The notes: generated from the sequence alone by a model not told the origin. 64,000 nt of DNA from Polynucleobacter sp. MWH-UH19D (GCF_040409795.1 NZ_CP099571.1:434001-498000), one strand, 5' to 3'; counted from the first letter of the stretch, positions 44,935-54,877 are shown. A program made the numbers and translations.

Positions 44935-45192
44935 ATGAAACTTGAATTACGCTTTTTTGCTTCTTTGCGTGAAGCCTTGGGCTTATCGCAGGAGACTGTT
45001 GAGGTACCAGAGGTAGTTAAAACGGTATCTCAGCTTCGTGCACATTTAATTACACGTGGTGGAGTTTGGGCCGAAGCCTTGGCAGAAGGAAGGCCATTGC
45101 GCTGCGCTTTGAACCAAACTATGGTCGATACCAATACTGCCCTAATAGATGGTGCTGAGATAGCATTTTTCCCGCCAGTAACCGGAGGTTGA
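44935..45192 (+). CDS. moaD: Molybdopterin synthase sulfur carrier subunit MoaD
   Basis: 85 aa ubiquitin-like protein. The C-terminal F-F-P-P-V-T-G-G ends in the Gly-Gly that is thiocarboxylated to supply sulfur for molybdopterin. The N-terminal L-R-F-F-A-S-L-R-E is typical. One base separates its stop from the moaE GTG. Confidence 0.96.
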   Translation: MKLELRFFASLREALGLSQETVEVPEVVKTVSQLRAHLITRGGVWAEALAEGRPLRCALNQTMVDTNTALIDGAEIAFFPPVTGG

Positions 45193-45193
45193 T

Positions 45194-45655
45194 GTGACTC
45201 AGCCATTGATCCGAGTTCAAGAAAACGACTTTGATGTCAGCACAGAGATTGCGGCACTTCGAAAAGGTGATCCTAGAGTTGGAGCAGTCGTTACTTTTCT
45301 GGGTACCGTTCGTGATTTAAATGATGGCAGTCAAGTTAAGGAAATGACCTTGGAGCACTATCCGAGCATGACTGAAAAAGCCTTAGAGGAAATTGTTGCT
45401 CAGGCTAAATCGCGTTGGGATATTTATCAGGCTCTAGTCATCCATCGTGTAGGTCCATTATTGCCGGAAGATCAAATTGTGTTAGTTGCAGTCACTAGCG
45501 CGCACAGGGGTGAAGCATTTGCTGCTTGTGAATTCATCATGGATTACCTTAAGACTGCAGCCCCGTTTTGGAAGAAAGAAGAAACGCCCGATGGTGGTCG
45601 TTGGGTGGACGCTAGAGTCACAGATGAAGCTGCCATGGCGCGTTGGAAAAAATAA
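45194..45655 (+). CDS. moaE: Molybdopterin synthase catalytic subunit MoaE
   Basis: 153 aa. It forms the dithiolene of molybdopterin together with MoaD. Key segments: G-A-V-V-T-F-L-G-T-V-R, L-E-H-Y-P-S-M, H-R-V-G and A-P-F-W-K-K-E with the catalytic Lys. GTG start with the GGAGG of the moaD end as ribosome-binding site. Confidence 0.96.
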   Translation: MTQPLIRVQENDFDVSTEIAALRKGDPRVGAVVTFLGTVRDLNDGSQVKEMTLEHYPSMTEKALEEIVAQAKSRWDIYQALVIHRVGPLLPEDQIVLVAVTSAHRGEAFAACEFIMDYLKTAAPFWKKEETPDGGRWVDARVTDEAAMARWKK

Positions 45656-45698
45656 TTTATTACCTTTGTAAAGACAAATTTATTTTTAGGAATTGCAA

Positions 45699-47366
45699 AT
45701 GAAAAAAATCCTTGTACTCACATACCTATTTGGCGCAATGGCATTCAATAGCTTTGCTAGTACAGAGCGACCCACAGCAACTGTAGAGACCGGTTCTTTA
45801 CAAGGCACTACTGAATACAACATGAATGTCTTCAAAAACATTCCTTATGCAGCGCCACCAGTAGGCGATCTACGTTGGAGACCTCCTCAGCCAGCAGCCT
45901 CATGGAATGGCACACGTGATGCCGGTCAGTTTGGCGAGTCTTGCCCGCAGCCATATGTAAAGAATTTAAGTACAGGCCTTGCTTTGCCTGGCAATGAAGA
46001 TTGTTTAAAGCTAAACGTATTTACGCCTCAAAAACCTGGTAAGGATTTGCCGGTGATGGTATGGATTCATGGCGGTGGCTTATTGGTTGATGGCGCAAGG
46101 GATGCACAATTTACGCCCATTAACTTAGTCAAAAACGGTGTCATCGTCGTCACTTTTGATTACCGCTTAGGTTCATTAGGATTCTTTGCTAGCAAAGAGC
46201 TGATTGCTGAAGCCAAAGCAAAGGGTGAGCCAGTAGGCAACTACGGCACTATGGATCAAATTGCAGTGCTGAAGTGGGTAAAGCGCAATATCGCTGCCTT
46301 TGGTGGCAACCCAAACAATGTAACTATTTTTGGCGAATCTGCTGGTGGCAGAAGTGTTACTTGGTTAATGGTTTCTGATGCAGCTAGAGGCTTGTTTCAT
46401 CGAGCGATTGCTGAGAGTGCGCAGCAAAGCCCTATTCGGGGCATGACTGAAAAGCGTTTAGGCATGGCGCCTGAAACTGAGATTTCTGCAAACCTGATGA
46501 AGGGAGTAGGCGCAAAATCTTTAAAAGAGCTTAGAAGTCTTCCAACTCAGAAGTTGGTGTTAACTGCAGCTGACTTTGAAAAAGGGGAATTTGGTGGACC
46601 ATTTATTGATGGTCAGATTCTCAAAGGTGATCCAATTCCTCTGTTTGCGGCAGGCCAACAGGCGATAGTGCCTTTCATGATTGGCACCAATTCTTGGGAT
46701 TCAAGCTTTTTAGTTCCAGGTCAACCTTCTATGGCGGGTCTTGCCAAGATGCTGCGTGAAGATCCTAAGATTCTGACTCAGCTATATGGCAATGTTCAAG
46801 ATAAGTGCATCGCTTCTTCTGATGCAATGGGCGATATGTTCTATCGTGGTAGCACCAAGTTGTTAGCCGATAGCATGAATGGCATTGCTCCTGGGTACGC
46901 CTATTACTTTGATTACCTAACCAAGAACATTCGTGCTGCTTATCCAGGCGTCCCACATACTTTTGAAATTAGTTATGTGTTTGGCAGCTATCCATTAATG
47001 TCTCAGGCTCCAAAGATTGCAGAGTCTTCTGCCAATCGTTGCGCACGTATTGAGCAGGCTACTATGGAGTTGAAGAAAAAAGGCATTTGGTCTAAATACT
47101 GGTATCCCATTACCGATAAAAATGATCCACAAGACATTGCCATGTCTGAAAAGATGTCTGCTATCTGGGCGCAATTTGCTAAAACAGGCAATCCAAATTT
47201 GGAGGGTCAAGCAAATTGGCCTATCTACAATTTGAAAACAGATGTGATGCGCAGTTTTTCAGAAAACAGCGAGACAATTACTGGCTTACTGAAAGAGCGG
47301 GTTGATTATCAGATGCTGCATTTAAGAGAGATTTATTCGCTTGAACGATTAAAGAGTGCGTTTTAA
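45699..47366 (+). CDS. Type B carboxylesterase, secreted
   Basis: 555 aa alpha/beta-hydrolase of the carboxylesterase type B (para-nitrobenzyl esterase) family. A signal peptide ends near N-S-F-A-S (about residue 20). Catalytic Ser214 lies in F-G-E-S-A-G-G, the oxyanion hole in H-G-G-G, and the His in V-P-H-T-F-E-I. It hydrolyses esters in the periplasm or outside; natural substrate unknown. AGGAA supports the ATG at 45699; a TTG two codons upstream is ignored. A terminator follows. Confidence 0.92.
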   Translation: MKKILVLTYLFGAMAFNSFASTERPTATVETGSLQGTTEYNMNVFKNIPYAAPPVGDLRWRPPQPAASWNGTRDAGQFGESCPQPYVKNLSTGLALPGNEDCLKLNVFTPQKPGKDLPVMVWIHGGGLLVDGARDAQFTPINLVKNGVIVVTFDYRLGSLGFFASKELIAEAKAKGEPVGNYGTMDQIAVLKWVKRNIAAFGGNPNNVTIFGESAGGRSVTWLMVSDAARGLFHRAIAESAQQSPIRGMTEKRLGMAPETEISANLMKGVGAKSLKELRSLPTQKLVLTAADFEKGEFGGPFIDGQILKGDPIPLFAAGQQAIVPFMIGTNSWDSSFLVPGQPSMAGLAKMLREDPKILTQLYGNVQDKCIASSDAMGDMFYRGSTKLLADSMNGIAPGYAYYFDYLTKNIRAAYPGVPHTFEISYVFGSYPLMSQAPKIAESSANRCARIEQATMELKKKGIWSKYWYPITDKNDPQDIAMSEKMSAIWAQFAKTGNPNLEGQANWPIYNLKTDVMRSFSENSETITGLLKERVDYQMLHLREIYSLERLKSAF

Positions 47367-47399
47367 TTAAACCCCTCAAAGTCTCTAGCTTCGCAAACT

Positions 47400-47425
47400 A
47401 AGCCACCGCTCCAGGTGGCTTTTTT
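47400..47425 (+). terminator. Rho-independent terminator after the esterase gene
   Basis: AGCCACC / GGTGGCT with a six-base loop and TTTTT on the plus strand. Confidence 0.85.
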
Positions 47426-47432
47426 ACGCTTG

Positions 47433-49064
47433 TTAGGAGTGCGTTACTGCTGCAATTCCAGTGGCGAGATCTGGATATAAGCAATCCAATTCTAGGGTTT
47501 GCAAATAGCCACTACGTTGGGCCATTTCATGGGGTTGATGATCGAGACCGCAGATAATCAGTTTGATGTTCCGAATTTTGCATAAATGCGCTAGTTCAGA
47601 GATTGCCTCCATTCCGGAGGTATCAATATAAATAACATTCTTAAGATCGAGAAGCAGTATTTGTGATGGAAGCTTTTGCTCAATTTTCTCAAGTAGTTTT
47701 ACTGCACCAAAAAAGATCGCGCCATAAATACGATAAGCATCAATTCTTCCTTGATAGTTTTCTAATGCAGGGTATTGTTGAGTGTCAGCCTGTTCGCATC
47801 TAGAGAGGCTAGATATTCGGTAGATGAAGGTAATAAAAGCAAAGAGTAGGCCTACCTGAACTGCGATGGTGAGATCAAGAATGACGGTTAAGGTAAATAC
47901 ACTCAGAATAGTGAGTTGATAAGGCAGGCGGAACTGTTTAAGGTCAACAAATTTTCGCCACTCGCCCATATTCCACGCAACAAACATCAGAATGGCAGCC
48001 AAGCTTGCTAAGGGGATGTCTTTTGCCAATGGAGCTGCAAACAGGATAATAATTAATAAGGTGCAGGCATGAACAATTCCGGCGATGGGCGTTGTTCCAC
48101 CACTTTCAATATTGGTGACTGTTCTGGCGATTGTGCCGGTGGCTGGCATACCGCCAAAAAATGGGCTGACCAAATTCGCTACGCCTTGTGCCATCAGTTC
48201 TTGGTTGGAATCATGGCGATCATGAATTAAGCTGTCTGCAACACGCGCACAAAGTAAGGACTCAATTGCGCCAAGTAGTGCCAGAGTCAAGGCGGGTGTG
48301 ACCATATATTGTGCCGTGCCCCAGCTAATTGAAATCCACTCGAAGTGTGGAAGGCTTGACGGAATCCCACCAAAACGACTACCAATTGTATCGACTGGCA
48401 AATTAAATAAGCCAGTGATGAGTGTAGCGATTACCATGGCCACAACCGTTCCCGGAATATGTCCCAGCCAACCTAATTTTTTCTGTATGAGTTTCCAGGC
48501 CACAATGATCATGAGGCTGAAGCAGGCAATACCTAGTGCAACAATATTCACAGTATCAGCAGCTGCATAAAGGGTTTGCAACATTGGAAAAAATTGCGCT
48601 GGCATTTTCTCAACCGTCAGGCCAAAAAAATCCTTAATTTGAGAAAGGCCAATTAAGCACGCTATACCATTGGTAAAGCCAATAATGACGGCAATTGGAA
48701 TAAAGCGCACCAAGGTGCCTAATCTCATTAGACCCATCAAGAATAAAAATACTCCAGACATTGCGGTGGCAAGCAATAAGTTTGGAATGCCATAACGCTC
48801 GACAATGCCGTACACAATAACAATGAATGCTCCAGCTGGCCCACCAATCTGCACTCGACTGCCGCCCAAGAGGGAGATCAGTCCACCGGCAACAATAGCA
48901 GTGAAGATGCCAGCTTCTGGTTTGAGTCCGCTGGCAATTGCAAAAGCCATCGCCAAGGGGAGGGCGACGATGCCAACAGTGATCCCGGATAAAACATCTT
49001 TGGCTAAAAGACTGCGGTTATATCCTTTAAAGGCGTCCAGAATTTTTGGATGGAAAATGAGCAT
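47433..49064 (-). CDS. SulP-family anion transporter with STAS domain
   Basis: 543 aa inner-membrane SLC26/SulP protein with about 12-14 hydrophobic segments and a C-terminal STAS domain (from about residue 425; Y-I-D-T-S-G-M-E-A). The N-terminal G-I-T-V-G-I-V-A-L-P-L-A-M-A-F-A-I-A-S-G is the SulP signature. It may carry sulfate, bicarbonate or dicarboxylates as a proton or Na+ symporter. The DUF2177 gene ends four bases upstream of its start, so the two form one transcript. Confidence 0.93.
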   Translation of the reverse strand: MLIFHPKILDAFKGYNRSLLAKDVLSGITVGIVALPLAMAFAIASGLKPEAGIFTAIVAGGLISLLGGSRVQIGGPAGAFIVIVYGIVERYGIPNLLLATAMSGVFLFLMGLMRLGTLVRFIPIAVIIGFTNGIACLIGLSQIKDFFGLTVEKMPAQFFPMLQTLYAAADTVNIVALGIACFSLMIIVAWKLIQKKLGWLGHIPGTVVAMVIATLITGLFNLPVDTIGSRFGGIPSSLPHFEWISISWGTAQYMVTPALTLALLGAIESLLCARVADSLIHDRHDSNQELMAQGVANLVSPFFGGMPATGTIARTVTNIESGGTTPIAGIVHACTLLIIILFAAPLAKDIPLASLAAILMFVAWNMGEWRKFVDLKQFRLPYQLTILSVFTLTVILDLTIAVQVGLLFAFITFIYRISSLSRCEQADTQQYPALENYQGRIDAYRIYGAIFFGAVKLLEKIEQKLPSQILLLDLKNVIYIDTSGMEAISELAHLCKIRNIKLIICGLDHQPHEMAQRSGYLQTLELDCLYPDLATGIAAVTHS

Positions 49065-49068
49065 GGCT

Positions 49069-49470
49069 TTAAGAGAATCGATTGCTTAACCAATATGTGA
49101 TGCCAGAACAAAGGGCGGTCGCAAAAGACCCCCAAGCGATATCAATGAATGCCAGCTTAGTTGGGAAATTTCGAATGACAGCAAGATTGGTGAGGTCGTA
49201 GGTCATGTAGCAAAACAAGCCGAATAAGGCACCATATATCAGGGTATCGGAACATGATTGCTTTGATAGGGCAGGGGCAATTACAAAAATACAGACCCCA
49301 AGAGCATAAATTAAATAGAAAGCTAGGGCTGCTATGAGTTTGGGTTCGCTAGCCATCAAGTCACCCATCTCATCGCGATATAGGTTTTTTGCTATCCCTA
49401 GAAGCCAGATTAAATCTACTGTTACCAGGGTCACTAGAAACGATACATAGATGCCAAAATATTTGAGCAA
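49069..49470 (-). CDS. DUF2177 membrane protein
   Basis: 133 aa with four predicted membrane segments. D-L-I-W-L-L-G near the N-terminus and the C-terminal D-L-T-N-L-A-V-I-R-N-F-P ... D-I-A-W-G motif mark DUF2177, whose function is unknown. It is the first gene of a two-gene unit with the SulP transporter, so it may serve the same membrane process. Confidence 0.88.
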   Translation of the reverse strand: MLKYFGIYVSFLVTLVTVDLIWLLGIAKNLYRDEMGDLMASEPKLIAALAFYLIYALGVCIFVIAPALSKQSCSDTLIYGALFGLFCYMTYDLTNLAVIRNFPTKLAFIDIAWGSFATALCSGITYWLSNRFS

Positions 49471-49556
49471 TTAATTTACCCTTTGATCTTTTATAGGCCA
49501 ATAATAAGCATTATGATGGAAAGAGTAGATTAGTAGCTAATTTAAAGGAGATGGGT

Positions 49557-49997
49557 ATGTTTAAGCATTTATTGGTACCGGTTGACGGTTCAGATATCAG
49601 TAAAAAGTCACTCAAAAAGGTGGCAGAACTTGCTAAAGCAGACGGCGCAGCCGTAACTTTAGTTTACGTTTCTGATCCCCTTCCGCCCTTGGTCTACTCT
49701 GACAGCACAATGGGATATGGAATTTCTGCTAATGAGCACAAAAAAGTTTGCGAAGCATATGCAAAAGACGTGTTCAAAAAAGCGGCAACTACCCTAGGTG
49801 CTAGCGTTAAAGCAAAGACTTTGCATATTTCAAATTCCAATCTATCTGAAGGCATCTTGGATGGCGCTAAGAAAGCGAAAGCTGATGTGATTGTGATGGC
49901 TTCACATAAGCGCACTGGTATTAAAGGAATTTTATTGGGCAGTGAGACACATGAAGTGATCGTGCACTCTAAGTTGCCAGTATTGGTTTTGGGTTAA
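49557..49997 (+). CDS. Universal stress protein (UspA family)
   Basis: 146 aa single Usp domain: L-V-P-V-D-G-S-D near the start and the ATP-binding G-x2-G-x9-G-S type end (G-I-L-L-G-S-E-T-H-E-V). The second ATG (49557) is chosen because AAAGGAG lies seven bases in front of it; the first (49551) would touch the ribosome-binding site. Monocistronic, with a terminator shared with the M23 gene. Confidence 0.94.
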   Translation: MFKHLLVPVDGSDISKKSLKKVAELAKADGAAVTLVYVSDPLPPLVYSDSTMGYGISANEHKKVCEAYAKDVFKKAATTLGASVKAKTLHISNSNLSEGILDGAKKAKADVIVMASHKRTGIKGILLGSETHEVIVHSKLPVLVLG

Positions 49998-50025
49998 GTC
50001 AACGCCATATCCTGAGGCGGTAAAT

Positions 50026-50053
50026 ATAAAGGGGTTCATTTGAACCCCTTTAT
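50026..50053. terminator. Bidirectional terminator between uspA and the M23 peptidase gene
   Basis: ATAAAGGGGTTCA / TGAACCCCTTTAT with a two-base centre; usable for both convergent genes. Confidence 0.92.
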
Positions 50054-50080
50054 TTATTCAGCAGCATCAATATGTTCTAT

Positions 50081-51505
50081 TTAGCGCGTGATTGGACTGC
50101 CTAAAAGCAAAATCTCTCTTGTGAGTTGGCCGCTCTCATTGTCTCGCATAGACCATAAATCCAGTTGCGTTTTAGACCCATAAGGATCAATGTAGATGCC
50201 ATCTTTTCTGAGCTCAAAGTGGAGGTGTGGTCCTGTTGATCTACCGGTTGAGCCAACATACCCAATTTCAAAACCTCTCCTGACCTCGTTACCTAATTCA
50301 AGCTCATTGTTGTAGTTGCTCAAATGCGCGTAATAAGTGTGATAACCACCTGGGTGCTCTAAAACAATGAGGTTGCCAAAAGCGCCGCTAAAGCCAAGGT
50401 GCACAACTTTGCCATTAGCAACACTAAATACTGGCGTTCCTACTGGGGCTGCATAGTCGATGCCCATGTGCGCGCGGTAACGTTGTTTTGTTGGGGCTGG
50501 TTTAGTTACAGCGGTATTGATTTTGGGGCGCTTTACACCGCCAGCACGCACCATACCAACGCCTCGCGAGATACGCCTATAGCTAAGTGGATTTGTCCAG
50601 AATGAGCGCTCTAGCGCTTCACCGCTTCCCGTAAAAAATGCCCCAGGAATATCATTGCGATTCACCCAAAATGCACTTGAAAAAATTTCATTATTACTTG
50701 GGTCAATAATTTCCACGGCCCAGATCTGCGCCCATCTCTCACGATCACCAAAATCAATAATTAGCCGCACTAAGCTATTAGTATTTTCAAGGGAATTATT
50801 GTCTTCAGGGTAAATTTGTTTAATGATGGAGTTCAATTCCCATACCAGCTCAACTGGTAATTTATCGCCCAATTTTCGTTGATCATAAAGAACTTCTTTC
50901 AATGGCACTTGAATCTCGGAAAGATTCTTAGATTCATTCTTCAGTAAATCTTGTTGTAGCAAAAATCCACCAAAAGCAGATGGGGTAAAAGTCCAAACTT
51001 CTGTCTTGCTATCCTGAATAGGGCCATTCATGATGCTTAGAGAGTCAAAGCGATTACGAGTAGTGAAGGCTACGGCGTACGGTATGCAATTTCCACGCAT
51101 ACGCTCAAAAAATGGTTTTGTTTGACTTTTGAAAAACTCAGAAAATTGGCGGTTATCAATGCCAATCGATGCGGGTAGATTGTCTTCATTGAAATTACGC
51201 CGTAGGCAACCTTGAACCACACGGTAGTCTAGATTGGCATCGCTATCAAGAATGAGTTCATTGGGGTCTTTTCGTTGAAAAAGACCTGGGTTAAGGCTCA
51301 TGCTAGAACTCTTGGAACTCGCCCCAGCAGATTTATCTTTGAAGCCAATTTGCTTCGTGCTTTGAACGCTTAACTTTTTGCGTGCTTGGTTTGCTTGAGT
51401 CTGTGCCAAAGGGCTAGAGCCTACATATAGACCGATCAGCATGCAGACAAAGGGGTACTGCAATCTCTTCGCAAGCCAAGATGGGGATAACACTTTTTTG
51501 TTCAC
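50081..51505 (-). CDS. M23-family peptidoglycan endopeptidase
   Basis: 474 aa from a GTG at 51505. A signal peptide (about residues 1-33, ending near S-S-P-L-A-Q) indicates export. A long N-terminal region (about 40-330) unlike well-known domains is followed by a LytM/M23 domain with zinc ligands His346 and Asp350 (H-M-G-I-D-Y) and His427/His429 (H-L-H-F-E-L). It probably cleaves peptide cross-links of the wall. The frame is open to 51640 but that would overlap the next gene. GATAAT ends six bases before the GTG, and no Shine-Dalgarno sequence is seen. Confidence 0.88.
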   Translation of the reverse strand: MNKKVLSPSWLAKRLQYPFVCMLIGLYVGSSPLAQTQANQARKKLSVQSTKQIGFKDKSAGASSKSSSMSLNPGLFQRKDPNELILDSDANLDYRVVQGCLRRNFNEDNLPASIGIDNRQFSEFFKSQTKPFFERMRGNCIPYAVAFTTRNRFDSLSIMNGPIQDSKTEVWTFTPSAFGGFLLQQDLLKNESKNLSEIQVPLKEVLYDQRKLGDKLPVELVWELNSIIKQIYPEDNNSLENTNSLVRLIIDFGDRERWAQIWAVEIIDPSNNEIFSSAFWVNRNDIPGAFFTGSGEALERSFWTNPLSYRRISRGVGMVRAGGVKRPKINTAVTKPAPTKQRYRAHMGIDYAAPVGTPVFSVANGKVVHLGFSGAFGNLIVLEHPGGYHTYYAHLSNYNNELELGNEVRRGFEIGYVGSTGRSTGPHLHFELRKDGIYIDPYGSKTQLDLWSMRDNESGQLTREILLLGSPITR

Positions 51506-51633
51506 ACCATGATTATCTAATAATGTTGCAAGTTGTCCCGGAAATGATGTTGTGGTGCAATAAATTCGCCTAACTTGCCGTAAACCGAGTATTTCAATAC
51601 TGGCTACAATGTTTTTTTCATAAAGGAGTTTAG

Positions 51634-52770
51634 ATGCCAATCATCGAATCCATTCAGGTTGCATCAGTAGCGGTGCCGCTAGATAAAGTGACCTCATTTT
51701 CAACTCGGACCGTATCTGAGCGTCACTATTGCCTTGTTAAAGTGCGTGACAAAGATGGCAATCAAGGCATTGGATTTTGTTATGTTGGTAGTGCGGGCGG
51801 TGATATTGCCAAGATCGCAGTTGAGCAACTACTAGCCCCAAAGTTAATTGGTCAAAATAGCCATCGCAGTGAAGGTTTGTGGATGGATATGTATAACGAA
51901 TCCATTTTGCAGGGCCGTACTGGTGCAGTGATGCGCGGCATTTCTATTTTGGATACCGCTTTATGGGATTTAAATGCCCGTTCAGTTGGTTTACCTCTGC
52001 ACCAATATTTGGGATCTGTAGTGGATGATCGCGTTCCTGCATATGCTAGTGGTGGCTACTACTTGGATGGAAAAACTCCTGCAAAGCTTGGAAAAGAAAT
52101 GGAGTCCTATGTCAAACAGGGCTTCAAAGCCGTAAAGATGAAAGTGGGAAGACTTTCTCCGGTTGAAGAAGAGGCTAGGGTAAGAGCTGCTCGTAAGGCA
52201 ATTGGCGAAGACATTTTGCTGACACTAGATGCCAATAATGCTTGGCGAGATCTGCCAACGGCGCTGGAGTATGTCAGACGGTTTGAGGCCTATAACCCTT
52301 ATTGGATTGAGGAGCCTTTTTCTCCAGATGCTATTGATTTGCATGCTGCCTTAGCTCGTCAAACCACCATTAATGTGGCAACAGGAGAGATGGAGGCAGG
52401 GCGTTGGCGTTTTCGGGAGCTAATAGATGCAGGTGGCGCTGCCATTTTGCAATCTGATGCTGCCGTGTGTGGAGGTATTACAGAATGGCGCCGCATCTCT
52501 GCTTACGCTGACGCCAAGGGGGTCACGGTTTGTCCGCATTGGATGCATGATTTGCATGCCCCGTTGGTAGCGGCAACTCCAAATGCTCGGTTTGTTGAGT
52601 TTTTCTTAGATGATCAGGTATTGAATTTCCGTCGCTTAATTAATAAGCAGCTAACTTTTAAGAATGGGGATTTGATTTTGCATAAAACCCCTGGGTTAGG
52701 GTTTGAGTTTGATGAAGTGGCGATTAAGAGGTATGCCGGTAAAGATGCTTGGAAGAAGATTTCCAAATAG
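51634..52770 (+). CDS. Enolase-superfamily dehydratase (mandelate racemase/muconate lactonizing enzyme group)
   Basis: 378 aa. Capping domain then TIM barrel with the K-x-K motif Lys168/Lys170 (V-K-M-K-V-G), metal ligands Asp199 (L-D-A-N-N-A-W), Glu226 (I-E-E-P-F) and Glu252 (A-T-G-E-M-E), and His302 (P-H-W-M-H). This set is that of the mandelate-racemase subgroup, in which acid-sugar dehydratases are frequent. Substrate cannot be read from the sequence. AAGGAG lies eight bases before the ATG. The TRAP transporter and aldolase-like genes next to it suggest uptake and dehydration of a sugar or hydroxy acid. Confidence 0.9.
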   Translation: MPIIESIQVASVAVPLDKVTSFSTRTVSERHYCLVKVRDKDGNQGIGFCYVGSAGGDIAKIAVEQLLAPKLIGQNSHRSEGLWMDMYNESILQGRTGAVMRGISILDTALWDLNARSVGLPLHQYLGSVVDDRVPAYASGGYYLDGKTPAKLGKEMESYVKQGFKAVKMKVGRLSPVEEEARVRAARKAIGEDILLTLDANNAWRDLPTALEYVRRFEAYNPYWIEEPFSPDAIDLHAALARQTTINVATGEMEAGRWRFRELIDAGGAAILQSDAAVCGGITEWRRISAYADAKGVTVCPHWMHDLHAPLVAATPNARFVEFFLDDQVLNFRRLINKQLTFKNGDLILHKTPGLGFEFDEVAIKRYAGKDAWKKISK

Positions 52771-52813
52771 CTCTTTAACGCTTGGACTAAAGTAATCAAA
52801 TCAACCAATAGAC

Positions 52814-52844
52814 AAAGCCCGCAATTTTCACAATTACGGGCTTT
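52814..52844. terminator. Bidirectional terminator between the dehydratase and TRAP permease genes
   Basis: AAAGCCCG-AATT / AATT-CGGGCTTT with a short loop; convergent genes end on both sides. T runs are short. Confidence 0.8.
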
Positions 52845-52864
52845 CGTTTAACTGAAAAGTAAAT

Positions 52865-54877
52865 TTATGCAGCTTTAGGGCGTAATTTGAAATGGCGAAT
52901 GATTTGAGTGATCAGCACTAAACCAAAACCGACGAAGCCAAACAAATCTGCCTCAGTAGATGGGTAGGCGAGCGCTACACCTGATGCAACCATGATGATG
53001 CGCTCAAACACTTTGGTTTTTTCAATAAACCATCCTTGAAGTCCCCCAGCAAGGCAGATGATGCCCACTACTGCGGTAAATGAGACCCATCCAATTTGTG
53101 ACCAATCGGCTTTTTCTAGCGCATCAGTAGAGCCCATGAGGAGCAAACTTACTCCAGACTTATCGAGAACAAACATAAATGGAACCAAGATTGCTGGAGC
53201 AACATATTTCCATGTCTGTAAGGTAGTTTTATAAGGATTACCTTTACAGATTGCCGCTGCCGCAAAGGGTGATAGAGCGGTTGGAGGAGAAACTTCAGAT
53301 AGTACTGCGTAATAAAAGATAAACATATGCGCTGCAAATGCTGGAACACCCAAGTTAATGAGGGCGGGTGCCGCAATCACTGCGCAGATGATGTAGGAAG
53401 CGGTTACAGGAACAGCAAGACCTACCACCCAAACAACCAGTGCTGTGAAGATAGTGGTTAGCAGTAATGAGCCGCCTGCGTATTGAATCACTATAGAGCT
53501 AAATTTCAGACCAAGGCCCGTCAAAGTAACGGTACCAACAATTAGCCCTGCTCCTGCGCAAGTTGCTGCAATGGCTAGAACACCTGTCGAGCCCGATGCT
53601 AGTGCCTTAGTCAGGTTGGAATTGTAGAGCCCAGACAGAATAGGTTCTTTGCCTTTAAACCATGCCCATGGAATGATGGCAGTATCTTCTCGCAACATGC
53701 TCGATAGTGCCGAGACAACGGTTGCCCAAAATACGGCCATGACTGGTGAGAAGCCGAGCAACATAAACACCACGATAGAAATCAGCGAGAAGAAATGAAA
53801 CCAATATTTCTTAGTGAGTTGCCATGCGGTTTGCACGGACTCGAAATGAATGCTCTTCATTCCATATTTGCGCACATCAATCTCTACCATGACAAATAAG
53901 CCTAGATAGAACAAGATGGTGGGAATAGTAGCCATCAAAAGAACATCTAGGTAGGAGATTTTGAGGAAGTCCGCAATTAAGAATGCAGCAGCGCCTAATA
54001 CTGGCGGCGAGATAATTGCGCCTAGTCCGCCAGCAGCTAATAGTCCACCCGCTGCATTTTTTTCGTAACCCACTTTTTCTAGCATGGGTGCAGCAACAGA
54101 GCCTACAGTAACAGTTGTGGCAACACCTGATCCGGATGGGCCGCCTAGCAAAAATGAAGACATCACAATTGTTCTGCCAACTCCCGAGGACTTGCCGCCC
54201 ATCGCCGCAAAAGAGAAGTCGATAAAAAACTTTCCAGCGCCAGTAAATTGCAGGAACGCTCCGAAAATAGTAAAGAGAATAATCAGCGTTGCGGAAACAT
54301 CTACTGCAGTTCCATAGATGCCCTCTAGCGTCATGTACATGTAACCGACTAGACGATCAAGGTCATAGCCTTTATGGGTCCATGGAGCTGGTAAGTGATT
54401 ACCAAAGAGTGCATACAGCAAAAATAAGACCGTAACGGTTACTAGGATCATGCCGTTTGCGCGTCGCACGCTTTCCAGGATAAGCAGGATTAAAGCAATT
54501 CCGACAAGGACATCTGTTGGGTTAGGTGCGGTATTGCGATCCATAAAATCATCGCCACCACTAAGTATGTAATACGAAATCGCGATAGACCCGAGTGCAA
54601 AGACAATATCCCAAGGCATTAGGCGATTCTTAAAGCGAGCTGCAATAGGGAAACTTAAAAAGACAAGAAATAAAACTAATGCAACGTGGATGACCCGCAA
54701 TTGTTGAGTGGGTACGATTGAGTATGCAGCATATAAGTGAAACAGAGACATGCCAACTGCCACCAAGGTGATGAACTTAGCTAATAAACCTTTGTAGTCA
54801 TTAGAGTCACCTTCCTCTTGCTTGATAAACGCGTCTAGTTTTTCTTGTGTCTCGTTATCGATGACGTTTTGATTCAT
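52865..54877 (-). CDS. TRAP transporter fused permease (TAXI type)
   Basis: 670 aa polytopic inner-membrane protein with about 17-18 hydrophobic segments. It is the 4TM-12TM (DctQ-DctM) fusion that works with TAXI-family receptors. The DctM signature G-G-P-S-G-S-G-V-A-T-T-V-T-V-G-S-V and a later P-V-T-A-S-Y-I-I are visible. It drives solute uptake with a Na+ or H+ gradient. Downstream partner of the TAXI receptor gene with a 90-bp gap that holds a hairpin. Confidence 0.93.
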   Translation of the reverse strand: MNQNVIDNETQEKLDAFIKQEEGDSNDYKGLLAKFITLVAVGMSLFHLYAAYSIVPTQQLRVIHVALVLFLVFLSFPIAARFKNRLMPWDIVFALGSIAISYYILSGGDDFMDRNTAPNPTDVLVGIALILLILESVRRANGMILVTVTVLFLLYALFGNHLPAPWTHKGYDLDRLVGYMYMTLEGIYGTAVDVSATLIILFTIFGAFLQFTGAGKFFIDFSFAAMGGKSSGVGRTIVMSSFLLGGPSGSGVATTVTVGSVAAPMLEKVGYEKNAAGGLLAAGGLGAIISPPVLGAAAFLIADFLKISYLDVLLMATIPTILFYLGLFVMVEIDVRKYGMKSIHFESVQTAWQLTKKYWFHFFSLISIVVFMLLGFSPVMAVFWATVVSALSSMLREDTAIIPWAWFKGKEPILSGLYNSNLTKALASGSTGVLAIAATCAGAGLIVGTVTLTGLGLKFSSIVIQYAGGSLLLTTIFTALVVWVVGLAVPVTASYIICAVIAAPALINLGVPAFAAHMFIFYYAVLSEVSPPTALSPFAAAAICKGNPYKTTLQTWKYVAPAILVPFMFVLDKSGVSLLLMGSTDALEKADWSQIGWVSFTAVVGIICLAGGLQGWFIEKTKVFERIIMVASGVALAYPSTEADLFGFVGFGLVLITQIIRHFKLRPKAA

